Source of the DNA: Lactococcus allomyrinae
GTDB taxonomy: Bacteria > Bacillota > Bacilli > Lactobacillales > Streptococcaceae
DNA length: 64,000 nt
NCBI RefSeq assembly: GCF_003627095.1
Contig: NZ_CP032627.1
Location: forward strand, 2,480,001-2,544,000
Reading direction: 5' to 3'
The position numbers were made by a program, and so were the translations under genes. Below the pieces are notes generated by a model. That model did not search any database, had not been told where the DNA came from, and saw only the letters and a list, made by a program, of their open reading frames with translations. How positions within the stretch are numbered: position 1 is the first letter of the stretch; each line of letters opens with the position of its first letter. This document shows, in pieces, positions 1 through 7,802 of this stretch.

Positions 1-305
1 CCTTTAACGGTATATGCTGTTGAACTTCTGACTTGTTTATTATAAAAATCTAGCCACTCTGTGACTAATTCACCAAAAGTGATTGGGGTTAAAGCTCTAG
101 TATCATCTTGCTGAAGTTTTGAAATTTTGGAAAGTAATATTTTTTGGGCTTTTGTCCTAGTTTCTCTAGTATTTTTATCAAACGTGATGGATACTGTCCG
201 CTCTTTTTCGGTTAAGTTGTCAACAAATTTTTCACGAAATAAGTATTTAATAATGATTTTATCCTTATTTTTCTTGTCAATTGTTGATTTTTGTTCAATC
301 CACAT
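1..305 (-). CDS. int: Phage tyrosine integrase, N-terminal part (cut by window edge)
   Basis: Site-specific recombinase that would integrate and excise the prophage. Only about 101 N-terminal residues are present. They begin MWIEQKSTIDKKN, with a basic arm-type DNA-binding segment, followed by the start of a SAM-like core-binding domain (ITFGELVTEWLDFYNKQVRSS). The catalytic R-H-R-Y residues would lie to the left, outside the window. The ATG at 303-305 follows a GAGAGG ribosome site. Position at the prophage end, transcribed outward, fits an integrase. Family assignment rests on the N-terminal pattern only. Confidence 0.8.
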   Translation of the reverse strand, partial: MWIEQKSTIDKKNKDKIIIKYLFREKFVDNLTEKERTVSITFDKNTRETRTKAQKILLSKISKLQQDDTRALTPITFGELVTEWLDFYNKQVRSSTAYTVK

Positions 306-397
306 TTTGATTTTTCCTCTCGATTTTGTTAAAATGAGAGTACATTAAAAGCACTCTCTAATTGGCATTGACGTGTGATTTTTGAGTTTAATGTTTA

Positions 398-434
398 CCG
401 TTGGCTTCCTGCAAGAAGTGAGCGGTTTTTTTTA
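398..434 (+). terminator. Possible rho-independent terminator
   Basis: CCGTT (398-402) can pair with AGCGG (421-425) and CTTC with GAAG inside, followed by eight T. It points rightward although both neighbours are transcribed leftward, so it may block read-through from the left. The stem has an internal mismatch; this is a weak call. Confidence 0.3.
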
Positions 435-437
435 TTC

Positions 438-1138
438 TTATTTTAATTTCATGCTATCACTCCATACGGAATAAGTAGCAAGAGTTGTTCCGTCTTCTGA
501 CTTTATCCAAAGTGATGGCATTGTGACATTATCGTCATAGGTATTGCTCAATAAGATAGTATTATAGTTTTTTTTGAATACAACTAACATACTATCAGCT
601 ACCATCTGTAGTTCCTTTTCATCATAATATTTAACTTCCTGTGGTACGTGAACTTCTATGAGGTCTGCTCCAAATTTTACTGCAACGCATTGTTCTAAAC
701 CAGAGGTAGTTTTAAATGTATTATTCAACATATTGACAAGTTTATCTGCCCTGCATTATCCCAATCTTTTTCAGAAGTAGTTGAAGCTTTAGGCTTATTA
801 CTAGATTTTTTCTTTATAGTGACCTTTTTCGAAACTTTATTTTTACCAATTTTTGAGGTTATCTTAATAACTTTTTCTGCTTTCTTCTTGCTAATTTTAT
901 ATTTTAGAGTAAATTCCCCTTTTTTATTTGCTTTTACAGATTTTCCAAATGTTCCAATCTTCACTTTTGCATTTGGCTTAGTTTTTCCATGTATTGTTGC
1001 TACTCTTTTATTATTAGCATAAACAGAAGTAGGTAGATCTAAGGTTAAATTTTTCTTAGTAGCTGCACTTGCTTGAAAAGAAAAAGTTAAAGCCACTAAA
1101 ATAAGAGTAAGCATTCCAATTATTGATAATTTTTTCAT
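438..1138 (-). pseudogene. Secreted Ig-like prophage protein, frameshifted (two ORF pieces)
   Basis: The upstream piece (725-1138, 137 aa) has a clear signal peptide (MKKLSIIGMLTLILVALTFS, cleavage near ASA-AT) and a Lys-rich bacterial Ig-like domain (DLPTSVYANNKRVATIHGKT). The downstream piece (438-731, 97 aa) begins MLNNTFKTTSGLEQ. Adding one G to the GGG run (CCC on the + strand at 749-751) joins them as DNAGADKLVNMLNNTF, giving about 233 aa. Function is unknown. A secreted protein made from the lysogeny module between int and cI is a typical place for lysogenic-conversion or superinfection-exclusion genes; that role is inference. Confidence 0.65.
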
Positions 1139-1221
1139 AAAAAATTCCCCTTAGCAATTTTAATTTTTCTTCAAATCTCTGCTTGCTATAGCAAAGAATT
1201 TAGAAATTTGTTCAAGCTCTT

Positions 1222-1602
1222 TCATGCCTTGGTTATAGTGAGTGAATAAATTTTTGTTTTTGATGTGATAATTTTGAAATCAAAGGGCTGTTCACCTTTG
1301 AAATAAACCCTAACAATCAACTTGTTGAGATATGTGACTGTTTTTTGTCCTAGCATTGCTCCACCTATACCACCAGCGATCACTCCACCTAAAACAGCAC
1401 CAGGAGTATTTACTTTATGCTGATTATCATATTTATGGATTATTTCATATTCTTCAAACTGATTGATATTAATTTGACGCCATCTATGCAATATCCCTTT
1501 TTTTACAAGTAGTTCTCCTGTGCTATTATTAAATTTTAAGTAACCATTAACGGTATAGTCAGATATAAAGTTTTTTACAAAATCTTTGTCAGGAATAATC
1601 AT
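1222..1602 (-). CDS. Hypothetical glycine-zipper protein of lysogeny module
   Basis: 126 aa, not recognised. It starts MIIPDKDFVKNFISDYTVNG. Mid-protein there is a glycine-rich segment (GAVLGGVIAGGIGGAMLGQK) that could be a glycine-zipper membrane segment, flanked by beta-rich halves that recall small PH-like domains. It lies directly downstream of cI and probably shares its transcript, so it should be expressed in the lysogen. No function can be assigned. Confidence 0.6.
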   Translation of the reverse strand: MIIPDKDFVKNFISDYTVNGYLKFNNSTGELLVKKGILHRWRQININQFEEYEIIHKYDNQHKVNTPGAVLGGVIAGGIGGAMLGQKTVTYLNKLIVRVYFKGEQPFDFKIITSKTKIYSLTITKA

Positions 1603-1616
1603 ATTAACCTCTAAAC

Positions 1617-2363
1617 TTATTTTCTATAGTAATCAACAACAACGCCAAGAGCTTCACACTCTTCATCTTCGTCAAAACAAATATCATCATAATCAGGATT
1701 TAAACTTTCAAGATAACCCTCTCTTAATTTTTTTACGAAGTTACCACGACTGGTGCGAAAAACTCCGATTTCTCCAATCTCAATTTGATGTGTCATTTTA
1801 ATGAAAAGAATATCTCCATTTTGTAGCTTAGGTCGCATAGAATCACCTATAACTGTTCCCAACTCGTCAAAATCTTCAGGAATTTCACTCATTGGAATTG
1901 TAACTTCAATATCTGCGTCATCATCTTGCCACTCTCCACTACCAGCTGAGAACAGTCCTCTAGCAGTACCTGAATAGTATTCAATTTCCTCTTGGACTTC
2001 TTGTAAGGCTATAATGTTATCAGAATTATAATTATTTTCTTCAATTTTCTGTTGTTCTAGTTGGTCAGTCGCAAAGTTTAGAACTTTCTTTTGACGTTGA
2101 CTTTCTAATTTAGATGATGTAGAGGTTATTTTTGAAAGAATATTCGGTTCTATTACTTCTGTACCGTACATTAGAACTTGTCCTGGAACTCCAAGAGCAC
2201 TTTCAATTTTCACTAAATCAAATAATTGTGGGGTATTTTCCCCACTTTCCCAACGAGATACAGCTGACTTTGTTCTTCCAATAATATCAGCTAACCCTTG
2301 CTGAGTTAGCTTTGCATTTTTTCGAGCTTCTTTTAGCCTTTCAGCAAATGTTATTTTATCCAT
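1617..2363 (-). CDS. CI-type phage repressor with S24/LexA autoprotease domain
   Basis: 248 aa. An N-terminal XRE helix-turn-helix (residues about 6-60; LTQQGLADIIGRTKSAVSRWE) binds operators. A C-terminal LexA/S24 fold carries the likely cleavage bond A140-G141 (FSAGSGEW), nucleophile S175 (VIGDSMRP) and general base K211 (GNFVKKL). This fits a repressor that self-cleaves during the SOS response to induce the prophage. The ATG has no ribosome site, and the -10 box lies only about six bases upstream, so the message is probably leaderless. It is divergent from the cro-like gene. Confidence 0.9.
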   Translation of the reverse strand: MDKITFAERLKEARKNAKLTQQGLADIIGRTKSAVSRWESGENTPQLFDLVKIESALGVPGQVLMYGTEVIEPNILSKITSTSSKLESQRQKKVLNFATDQLEQQKIEENNYNSDNIIALQEVQEEIEYYSGTARGLFSAGSGEWQDDDADIEVTIPMSEIPEDFDELGTVIGDSMRPKLQNGDILFIKMTHQIEIGEIGVFRTSRGNFVKKLREGYLESLNPDYDDICFDEDEECEALGVVVDYYRK

Positions 2364-2369
2364 AACTCT

Positions 2370-2398
2370 ATTATATAAATAAAGTTGAAAAATATCAA
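2370..2398 (-). promoter_or_regulatory. cI promoter
   Basis: On the minus strand: -35 TTGATA (2393-2398), 17-bp spacer, -10 TATAAT (2370-2375). Transcription should begin within a base or two of the cI ATG (2361-2363). The -35 box sits inside the leftmost operator, so repressor bound there would be autoregulatory. Confidence 0.75.
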
Positions 2399-2445
2399 CA
2401 AAAAAAGTTGATATTTCGTAACTTTATTTGTTGATATTTCGCAAC
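2384..2445. promoter_or_regulatory. Triple operator of the genetic switch
   Basis: Three 16-bp dyad sites start at 2384 (GTTGAAAAATATCAAC), 2407 (GTTGATATTTCGTAAC) and 2430 (GTTGATATTTCGCAAC). Start-to-start spacing is exactly 23 bp. The first overlaps the cI -35 box and the third overlaps the rightward -35 box. This is the expected binding region for CI and the Cro-like protein. Confidence 0.8.
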
Positions 2446-2459
2446 TTGTGTGATATAAT
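2431..2459 (+). promoter_or_regulatory. Rightward early (cro) promoter
   Basis: -35 TTGATA (2431-2436), 17-bp spacer, -10 TATAAT (2454-2459) with an upstream TGTG. It drives the early lytic operon starting with the Cro-like gene. The -35 box lies within the operator at 2430-2445, so repressor binding would occlude polymerase. Confidence 0.75.
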
Positions 2460-2492
2460 AATTTTATCAAGTCAGAAAGGAGATATAAAGAA

Positions 2493-2738
2493 TTGGCAAA
2501 AACATATAAGCCACTTGATAAGTTACTGAAAAGTACAGGAATGACATTCACTGCTATAGCAGAAAAAGCAGACATGGAAGATTATACTTTGTACCGTTTA
2601 CGCCAACGTCCATCAAAGCTAAATGGTGAAATTATTGCTAAGATTTCTAATGCAACAGGTCTTGATGAAACTAAACTTTTTGAAATCTCATATTTTTTTG
2701 CTCAAAAAGTTGATATTTCGCAACGTAAAGTTTCTTAG
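2493..2738 (+). CDS. Cro-like regulator
   Basis: 81 aa with a small helix-turn-helix (TFTAIAEKADMEDYTLYRLR) like phage Cro and lactococcal lytic regulators. First gene of the rightward early operon, divergent from cI. The start is TTG at 2493, chosen because GAAAGGAGA lies at the right distance upstream and no ATG fits better. Its last codons contain a fourth copy of the operator dyad (2709-2724). Confidence 0.75.
   Translation: MAKTYKPLDKLLKSTGMTFTAIAEKADMEDYTLYRLRQRPSKLNGEIIAKISNATGLDETKLFEISYFFAQKVDISQRKVS
2709..2724. promoter_or_regulatory. Distal operator inside the end of cro
   Basis: GTTGATATTTCGCAAC, identical over all 16 bp to the operator at 2430-2445 and 279 bp downstream of it. 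A distal site would allow repressor looping, comparable to the distal operator known from lactococcal phage TP901-1. Confidence 0.7.
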
Positions 2739-2751
2739 AAAGGAAATCTAT

Positions 2752-3084
2752 ATGGAAGAACAGGAATTTGATTTTCAAAAATCTCTGATTGAGGTACTGA
2801 CAGAGATACAAAAAGACCTGCACATTATCGCAAGTAATATACAGGAAAAAGAAGTCACTGTGAAGCTAGACGTACAAAGCGTAGCTAAAGCACTTGAATA
2901 CCATGTCCAACAGAGCAGAGTATTATCAGGGATTGAGTTAGATAGGTATATCGCTAATCAGAGGAAGCTTCTTGAATCCACTCATGATAAAGCTCAGGAA
3001 CTTACTTCAATTATGCGTGGAGAAACAAACGCAAGTCAAGATGAACGTATTGAAGCAGGTGAAAAATTGTTAAAGAATTACTGA
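2752..3084 (+). CDS. Hypothetical early phage protein
   Basis: 110 aa, not recognised. Begins MEEQEFDFQKSLIEVLTEIQ; predicted mostly helical and charged. The ATG at 2752 was preferred over longer in-frame options because AAAGGAAA lies just upstream, right after the cro stop. Its 3' end overlaps a convergent small ORF by 15 bp. Confidence 0.65.
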   Translation: MEEQEFDFQKSLIEVLTEIQKDLHIIASNIQEKEVTVKLDVQSVAKALEYHVQQSRVLSGIELDRYIANQRKLLESTHDKAQELTSIMRGETNASQDERIEAGEKLLKNY

Positions 3085-3231
3085 TTTAATGAGTTCATCT
3101 CTGAATTTGATCATTAATTGACCTTGTTCAGAATGCTCTTTAATTCCATTTTCTTTTAAGAATTGCTTAGTAAATTTCAATGATTTGATCATGATTTCTA
3201 CCTCTTTATGATCAGCAATTTTATTATCCAT
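3070..3231 (-). CDS. Small convergent hypothetical protein
   Basis: 53 aa on the minus strand within the rightward early operon: MDNKIADHKEVEIMIKSLKF, then TKQFLKENGIKEHSE. Supported by an AAAGGAG ribosome site (about 3241-3247) before the ATG and by protein-like composition. It overlaps the previous gene tail to tail. It could be a minor regulator; function unknown. Confidence 0.5.
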   Translation of the reverse strand: MDNKIADHKEVEIMIKSLKFTKQFLKENGIKEHSEQGQLMIKFRDELIKSVIL

Positions 3232-3296
3232 ATCTGGCTACTCCTTTCATTTAGGATAGCTCAATTATATCAACAACAGAAAGGAAAATCACGTCA

Positions 3297-3410
3297 ATGT
3301 ACAAATTTATTGAGAAAGAAACAGGGGAAATCCTGAATCTTAAAGTGAACAGTAAAACTGTTGCTATTGCAGTAGCAACAGACAAGCTCATTATTTTAGA
3401 AAGGAGTTGA
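3297..3410 (+). CDS. Small hypothetical early protein
   Basis: 37 aa: MYKFIEKETGEILNLKVNSK, then TVAIAVATDKLIILERS. It has an AGAAAGGA ribosome site, and its stop overlaps the ribosome site of the next gene, consistent with translational coupling. Unknown function. Confidence 0.5.
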   Translation: MYKFIEKETGEILNLKVNSKTVAIAVATDKLIILERS

Positions 3411-3412
3411 TT

Positions 3413-3646
3413 ATGGCTCTGAATCTAGCTGATGGGAATTGGCTCAGAAAAGCAGAGTTTAAAAATGAATTTGGTCTTGGTGAATCTACTTATCAATCAA
3501 GAATCAAAAAAATGACTGCTGGCGATTCTGAGTTTAAAAATGGATACGCAAAAGTCAATAATCGTGAAGTTTATATCAACAGAGAAATATATAATGCATG
3601 GCGTAGTGCGGAAGCAGAAAAAAACATCTTCTGGGTTGACTATTAG
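3413..3646 (+). CDS. Hypothetical early protein, possible DNA-binding
   Basis: 77 aa starting MALNLADGNWLRKAEFKNEF. The segment FGLGESTYQSRIKKM resembles a winged-helix or excisionase-like recognition helix, and the NNREVYINREIYNAW pattern is common in small phage DNA-binding proteins. The ATG at 3413 has AAGGAG six bases upstream, so the earlier TTG at 3407 was not used. Role inferred only from shape and context. Confidence 0.6.
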   Translation: MALNLADGNWLRKAEFKNEFGLGESTYQSRIKKMTAGDSEFKNGYAKVNNREVYINREIYNAWRSAEAEKNIFWVDY

Positions 3647-3656
3647 AAAGGAACTG

Positions 3657-3938
3657 ATGAAATTAATTGACAAAATATTTGGTAGGCGTCTTTCTTGGCG
3701 TGAGCAAATGAAACTTGATGATTATGAGAATTTAGCACGTAATTTTCTTGATGAAGCAACAGCAAAAAAAGAAGCAATCCTTGCAAAAGAAATTGCTGAA
3801 AGTAATGCTAATGCACTTATGGCAATGGTTAACAACTATGTAGAAGCTCAAACACAAGCTGAGATTACAGCACATTGGGCTGAAACATGGACAAGATTAC
3901 CAGGGTGGAAAAACAAAAAAACTCACTTTGTAGAGTGA
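3657..3938 (+). CDS. Hypothetical early phage protein
   Basis: 93 aa, begins MKLIDKIFGRRLSWREQMKL. It is helical with an Ala/Glu-rich middle likely to form a coiled coil (DEATAKKEAILAKEIAESNA). The ATG at 3657 has GAAAGGA upstream. Not recognised. Confidence 0.6.
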   Translation: MKLIDKIFGRRLSWREQMKLDDYENLARNFLDEATAKKEAILAKEIAESNANALMAMVNNYVEAQTQAEITAHWAETWTRLPGWKNKKTHFVE

Positions 3939-3940
3939 GC

Positions 3941-3969
3941 GAGTAGAATTTTTCGACAGGATTCTACTC
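3941..3969 (+). other. Perfect 9-bp hairpin in the recT leader
   Basis: GAGTAGAAT (3941-3949) and ATTCTACTC (3961-3969) form a perfect stem with an 11-nt loop. A smaller CTCAC/GTGAG hairpin overlaps the end of the preceding gene. Only a short T-rich stretch follows, so it could be a weak attenuator or a message-stabilising structure before recT. Confidence 0.5.
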
Positions 3970-4001
3970 TTATTATATCACAAATAGGAGATAACAAAAA
4001 C

Positions 4002-5060
4002 ATGAACGAAAATCAAAATCTTACTGTGCTTCAAACACAGGTAGCAAAAGATTCAGCTAAAAACCTCATGGCTCTCAACCGTGCAGGTATCAAATACCCT
4101 GTAGGGTTTGACCCTGACAATGCTCAAAAATCAGCATTATATGAATTATCAAAAGTAGTTGATAAAAATGGTGTAAGCATGGTTGATAAGGCTATGACCA
4201 ATATCAAAACTTACAACAGTATCATCAATGCAGTAAATAATATGCTGATTCAAGGACTGGACGCAGGCAAAAAACAAGCCTATTTTATTGCTTATGGTGA
4301 TGAGGTACAACTTCAACGCTCTTATTTTGGAACTGTAACCATGCTAGAACGTTTACCAGAAGTGAAGCGAGTAAAAGCTTTTGAGTATTATGAGGACAAT
4401 GTACCTACTTTTGGCTTTGACCCAACAACAATGTCACAGACTATTAAAGAGTGGCTACCTCAACATAAATCACAAGAGCTTGCAGGAGCATTTGCAGTTA
4501 TCGAAAAATCAGATGGCGGCTTTGAAATTACTAACATGGATATTGAAGAAATTCATAAATCTTGGAGTCAATCACAGAATTATGGTCAAACAGTCTGGCT
4601 AAATACTCCGGAAGAAGTAAAAAAAGCAAAAGAAGCAGGTCATAATGTCATTACTCGTGGTACAAAAAATTTCTATAAAACAAATGAACCAAATTCTGTT
4701 CAAAGTAAATTTGGCGGGGAAATGGCAAAGCGGACAGTTATCAACCGTGCTGCAAAGCTCTATGTCAATTCGACAAATGCACCTACTCAACTTATTCAAG
4801 CCTACAATGAAACCACTGCTAATGAGTATAAGGAACATGAAAAAGATGAGCCATTGAAAGATGTTACTCCTCCTCGTGATTATGCTAGAGAAATTTCAGA
4901 AATTAGCACAATTCAAGAATTAGATATGTTTTGGAATCATACTTTGCCTGATAATGAGAAGCAAAATCTCATTGAAGATTACAAGGCTAAGAAAGATGAA
5001 CTTTTCAATCAACATATTCAACAATCACAAGAACAACAGGGGGAAGCTAAAAATGCCTAA
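4002..5060 (+). CDS. recT: RecT-family single-strand annealing recombinase
   Basis: 352 aa. The central region (SMVDKAMTNIKTYNSIINAV, QAYFIAYGDEVQLQRSYFG, GGEMAKRTVINRAAK) matches the RecT family, which anneals homologous single strands during phage recombination. The C-terminal tail is polar and Gln-rich. It follows a GGAGATAACAAAAAC leader and overlaps the next gene by 8 bp. No RecE-type exonuclease is obvious nearby; the neighbouring DUF1351 protein is the usual lactococcal and streptococcal phage companion. Confidence 0.85.
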   Translation: MNENQNLTVLQTQVAKDSAKNLMALNRAGIKYPVGFDPDNAQKSALYELSKVVDKNGVSMVDKAMTNIKTYNSIINAVNNMLIQGLDAGKKQAYFIAYGDEVQLQRSYFGTVTMLERLPEVKRVKAFEYYEDNVPTFGFDPTTMSQTIKEWLPQHKSQELAGAFAVIEKSDGGFEITNMDIEEIHKSWSQSQNYGQTVWLNTPEEVKKAKEAGHNVITRGTKNFYKTNEPNSVQSKFGGEMAKRTVINRAAKLYVNSTNAPTQLIQAYNETTANEYKEHEKDEPLKDVTPPRDYAREISEISTIQELDMFWNHTLPDNEKQNLIEDYKAKKDELFNQHIQQSQEQQGEAKNA

Positions 5061-5967
5061 TTTTTTGGAAACAATCAATTTCCCTGAACAAGCTAAGATG
5101 TTGCAAACTGCCAAAGATAAAAAGCAAGCGTTTGAAACTCTCATTTTGGAGAATGAGGACGATAAGAAAAAGGCTAAATCCGATCGTGCAGAAATCAATA
5201 AAACCTTAAAGGAATTCAAAACACAAGCTAAAACAGTACGTGATAAAGTTATCGGTGAATTTGATACAAAGGTCAAGGAAGTTGTGAAAGTTCTTGATGA
5301 AACTCAAAATTTACTTAAAGAAAAAGTTGAAGATTATGATTTAACTTGGAAACACGAACGTGAAAATTGGGTTTTTGAAGCTATAAAATTAAGAATCACA
5401 GATGATATTGATGATTTTATAGACTTTTATGTTCTTGATGATCCGCGTTATGAAAATGTAAGTCTAACGGAAAAGAAAATTGCAGAAGAACTAGATGTAA
5501 AAGTTGCAAAGATTAAGTCAGATTTATTGGTTGCTCAAGCAATCAGTCCACAAGTTGCAGCCATTTATAAAGAATGCCTTGATATTCCAACTGCTATTGC
5601 CAGAGATAAACAGCAACAAGAAGAGCAAGCAAGACGTGAAGCTATTGCTAAAGCAGAAGCAGAACGACAAGAGCGTGAACGTCAAGAAATTCTAGCTCGT
5701 CAAAAAGAATTAGAGCGTCAGGCTATGGTAGAAGCTGAAATTACAGAAGCAAAAGAAAATGGTGAAGTAATCAATGCTGATAAAATTCGTGAAATTAATC
5801 AAAGAGCTGATGATTATGCTGAAAAAGAAGCTCTAAAAATGGCTAGTTTCACAGTTAGATTTGAGTATAAGGAATCTGATTATCCTTTATCTTGGCAAAA
5901 TCCACTTGCTGACTTAGAAAAACGATTACAAGATTTAGAAAATGTTGAGGTAATAAAAAATGACTAA
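5053..5967 (+). CDS. DUF1351 family phage protein
   Basis: 304 aa from ATG 5053 (MPNFLETINFPEQAKMLQTA), preceded by CAGGGGG. The N-terminal two thirds are charged and helical, with a long coiled coil (QQQEEQARREAIAKAEAERQ). The pattern FETLILENEDDKKKAKSDRA fits the DUF1351 family, usually encoded next to recT in phages of Gram-positive hosts and thought to assist recombination or replication. Exact activity is unknown. It overlaps both neighbours by a few bases. Confidence 0.7.
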   Translation: MPNFLETINFPEQAKMLQTAKDKKQAFETLILENEDDKKKAKSDRAEINKTLKEFKTQAKTVRDKVIGEFDTKVKEVVKVLDETQNLLKEKVEDYDLTWKHERENWVFEAIKLRITDDIDDFIDFYVLDDPRYENVSLTEKKIAEELDVKVAKIKSDLLVAQAISPQVAAIYKECLDIPTAIARDKQQQEEQARREAIAKAEAERQERERQEILARQKELERQAMVEAEITEAKENGEVINADKIREINQRADDYAEKEALKMASFTVRFEYKESDYPLSWQNPLADLEKRLQDLENVEVIKND

Positions 5968-6553
5968 TGCGTTTGAAGAAATTTACGCGCCGGCAACAGA
6001 GCCGGTGACAATTGCGAATAATGCAAATCAAGCATTATATAAAAATCACCGTCAATGGCGAGAATACGCACAGGCTTTAAAAGAGCAAAATGACGAGCTG
6101 AAAGCTATTGCTTTGGCGCATGAAGAAGTGTATCAAGAATTGCTTGATAAAAATGAGCAACTGATTGATGACCGATTGAAAATGTTGAAAGAAATCGAAG
6201 TTCTCAGATCTCAATTCAAACAGCAAGCTCTGCCAATAGTTCCGCAGTTCGCGGCGGATTGGATTGAATATCACAAAGCGAATGTAGAAGATGAGGGTGT
6301 CTATGATGCAATGAGCCGAGTATGGCGACGTTCTGATTCGGTATGGAATAAAAAGCATGTACCAGAACAAATGGAAGATTGGCTTGGCGAGAACGAAAAC
6401 GAAAACGAATTCTGTTTGGCTTATGTTTTAGGCTACACCGTCGAAGAACCTAAAGCTCTAGTCAGTCCATGTCCTATTTGTGGCTATGAGGGCGTTGAAT
6501 CTAACTTTTGTTCGATTTGCGGACATAAGAATGAATATGTTGAGGTTGAATAA
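5960..6553 (+). CDS. DUF1642-like protein with zinc ribbon
   Basis: 197 aa. An N-terminal coiled coil (LKEQNDELKAIALAHEEVYQ) is followed by a DUF1642-like part (VPQFAADWIEYHKANVEDEG), a family common in lactococcal phages. It ends in a four-cysteine zinc ribbon (CPICGYEGVESNFCSICGHK). Role unknown. It overlaps both flanking genes, so it is translationally coupled within the early operon. Confidence 0.7.
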   Translation: MTNAFEEIYAPATEPVTIANNANQALYKNHRQWREYAQALKEQNDELKAIALAHEEVYQELLDKNEQLIDDRLKMLKEIEVLRSQFKQQALPIVPQFAADWIEYHKANVEDEGVYDAMSRVWRRSDSVWNKKHVPEQMEDWLGENENENEFCLAYVLGYTVEEPKALVSPCPICGYEGVESNFCSICGHKNEYVEVE

Positions 6554-6720
6554 TGAGATATTACGTGAAGGTAGAGAATAGCGAAGGTACTATATTTGGA
6601 CCGCCATGTGTCTGCGGAACTCTTTCTAAAGCGGAAAAATACAAAAGAAACTTTGAAAAAGAAGGGTTTATAGCAACGATTTATAAAATTGAGCTTGTTC
6701 CTGTGGAAAGTGAGGGATAA
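6553..6720 (+). CDS. Small hypothetical phage protein
   Basis: 55 aa: starts MRYYVKVENSEGTIFGPPCV and ends in KIELVPVESEG. It overlaps the preceding stop (TAATGA) and abuts the following ATG, as expected for a tightly packed early operon. Compact beta-alpha composition; unrecognised. Confidence 0.6.
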   Translation: MRYYVKVENSEGTIFGPPCVCGTLSKAEKYKRNFEKEGFIATIYKIELVPVESEG

Positions 6721-6939
6721 ATGATTAAATATAAAATCTTTGATGATGGAACTTGGCTTGATGAACAAGGTAATATGTTAAATGATTATGCAGGAGCAGA
6801 TGAAAAACTTACCAAATTTGCCGAGACGCACAAAATAGTCAAAACCCACTTTCAAATTGCTAGTAGTTCTGATTGGAATGTTCAATCGGGCGGAACAGCT
6901 TATATTTTGGCTGAGTATGAAAGCGAGGACGGAGAATGA
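6721..6939 (+). CDS. Small hypothetical phage protein
   Basis: 72 aa, begins MIKYKIFDDGTWLDEQGNML. The ATG directly abuts the previous TAA, and GAGGGA serves as ribosome site. Acidic C-terminus (YESEDGE). Ends in a 4-bp overlap with the next gene. No family recognised. Confidence 0.6.
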   Translation: MIKYKIFDDGTWLDEQGNMLNDYAGADEKLTKFAETHKIVKTHFQIASSSDWNVQSGGTAYILAEYESEDGE

Positions 6940-7130
6940 AAAAGTATGAAATACTTGCAAATAATTTGAGTTCAAGCACTTACTCAAGCGAAAGTGAACT
7001 TAAGAGAATACTGGCTAAATTAACAGATTCAGATATAGAAACTTTGACATCCGCTTGTTTCCAAGCTGCTGAAAAATGCAGTCTTGACGTATTTGACTGC
7101 AATATAATAATTGGAGAGGACGGAGAATGA
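6936..7130 (+). CDS. Small hypothetical phage protein
   Basis: 64 aa, begins MKKYEILANNLSSSTYSSES. The ATGA overlap upstream and downstream shows coupled translation. Contains three cysteines (C41, C48, C55) without a clear metal motif. Unrecognised. Confidence 0.6.
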   Translation: MKKYEILANNLSSSTYSSESELKRILAKLTDSDIETLTSACFQAAEKCSLDVFDCNIIIGEDGE

Positions 7131-7290
7131 CAAAACTTCTAGTGGAAGCAACAAACAATGGTAAGAGACGTAGGAAGGGCAAGAGATTTTTGTGGCTGTT
7201 GATGTTGTTGGAGAGACAGTCAGTGTAAATGAAATCAAAGAAACTCTAATCTACGCTTTAAAAGCAACATTAAATGAGGTGGGTAAATGA
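7127..7290 (+). pseudogene. Small hypothetical phage protein, frameshifted
   Basis: The ATG at 7127 (MTKLLVEATNNGKRRRKG) runs out of frame into a stop after 33 codons. The -1 frame carries protein-like sequence (EIFVAVDVVGETVSVNEIKE) that ends at 7290 with an ATGA overlap to the next gene. Adding one G to the GGG run at 7177-7179 restores one reading frame of 54 aa. Either a sequencing undercall or a real null allele. Function unknown. Confidence 0.55.
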
Positions 7291-7802
7291 CTGAAACAGA
7301 AAATAAAGTAAAAATGGAAATTACTCAAAATGAGGCAGGTGCCTTTGATTATCATGGCAATGGTGGAGATATTCTTGACCATTTAGCAATCTTGTCAGGA
7401 ATCTTTGTTCAATTATGTAAAGATAATGAACTTCCTGTTATCCCTTTAATTAAAGCCAATTTTTATGAGCTTTCAGAAAGCACTGACAACTTGAAAGACT
7501 ATCTATCCGTTTACAGCGATGAAGAAATTTCAAAAATCAGAGCTGAAAAAATGCAACTGGTAACCGCAATCGAATTTCAACGTGAAAATTCAGAAAAATT
7601 AGCAGCATTGCGTGAGCTTAAAGAAGTCAAGGAACAGCTTAACACAGCGAAAAAGGCACTGACAGAATTAAAAGCGCTATTACGAGATATGAATAGAGAA
7701 TGCGATGGACTTAGTGAGCCAGAGGAGGCTCTTTATAACATTATTCAGGAAGCCCTCGCAGGCAAAGTCCTAGGCGTGGATTTGGTCGAGGTGGTGGAAT
7801 GA
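7287..7802 (+). CDS. Hypothetical coiled-coil phage protein
   Basis: 171 aa, begins MTETENKVKMEITQNEAGAF. The C-terminal half is a predicted coiled coil (REL KEVKEQLNTAKKALTE). Early-operon protein translated with 4-bp overlaps on both sides. Not recognised. Confidence 0.6.
   Translation: MTETENKVKMEITQNEAGAFDYHGNGGDILDHLAILSGIFVQLCKDNELPVIPLIKANFYELSESTDNLKDYLSVYSDEEISKIRAEKMQLVTAIEFQRENSEKLAALRELKEVKEQLNTAKKALTELKALLRDMNRECDGLSEPEEALYNIIQEALAGKVLGVDLVEVVE

Noticed and set aside
127-348. Hydrophobic plus-strand ORF at the left edge
   Set aside because: Antisense to the integrase N-terminus, which has a ribosome site and a recognisable domain.
2351-2575. Minus-strand ORF covering the switch region
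   Set aside because: It spans both promoters and all three operators and has no ribosome site.
4599-4838. Minus-strand ORF opposite recT, and similar antisense ORFs across the window
   Set aside because: Each lies opposite a well-supported gene, lacks a ribosome site and has non-protein-like composition.
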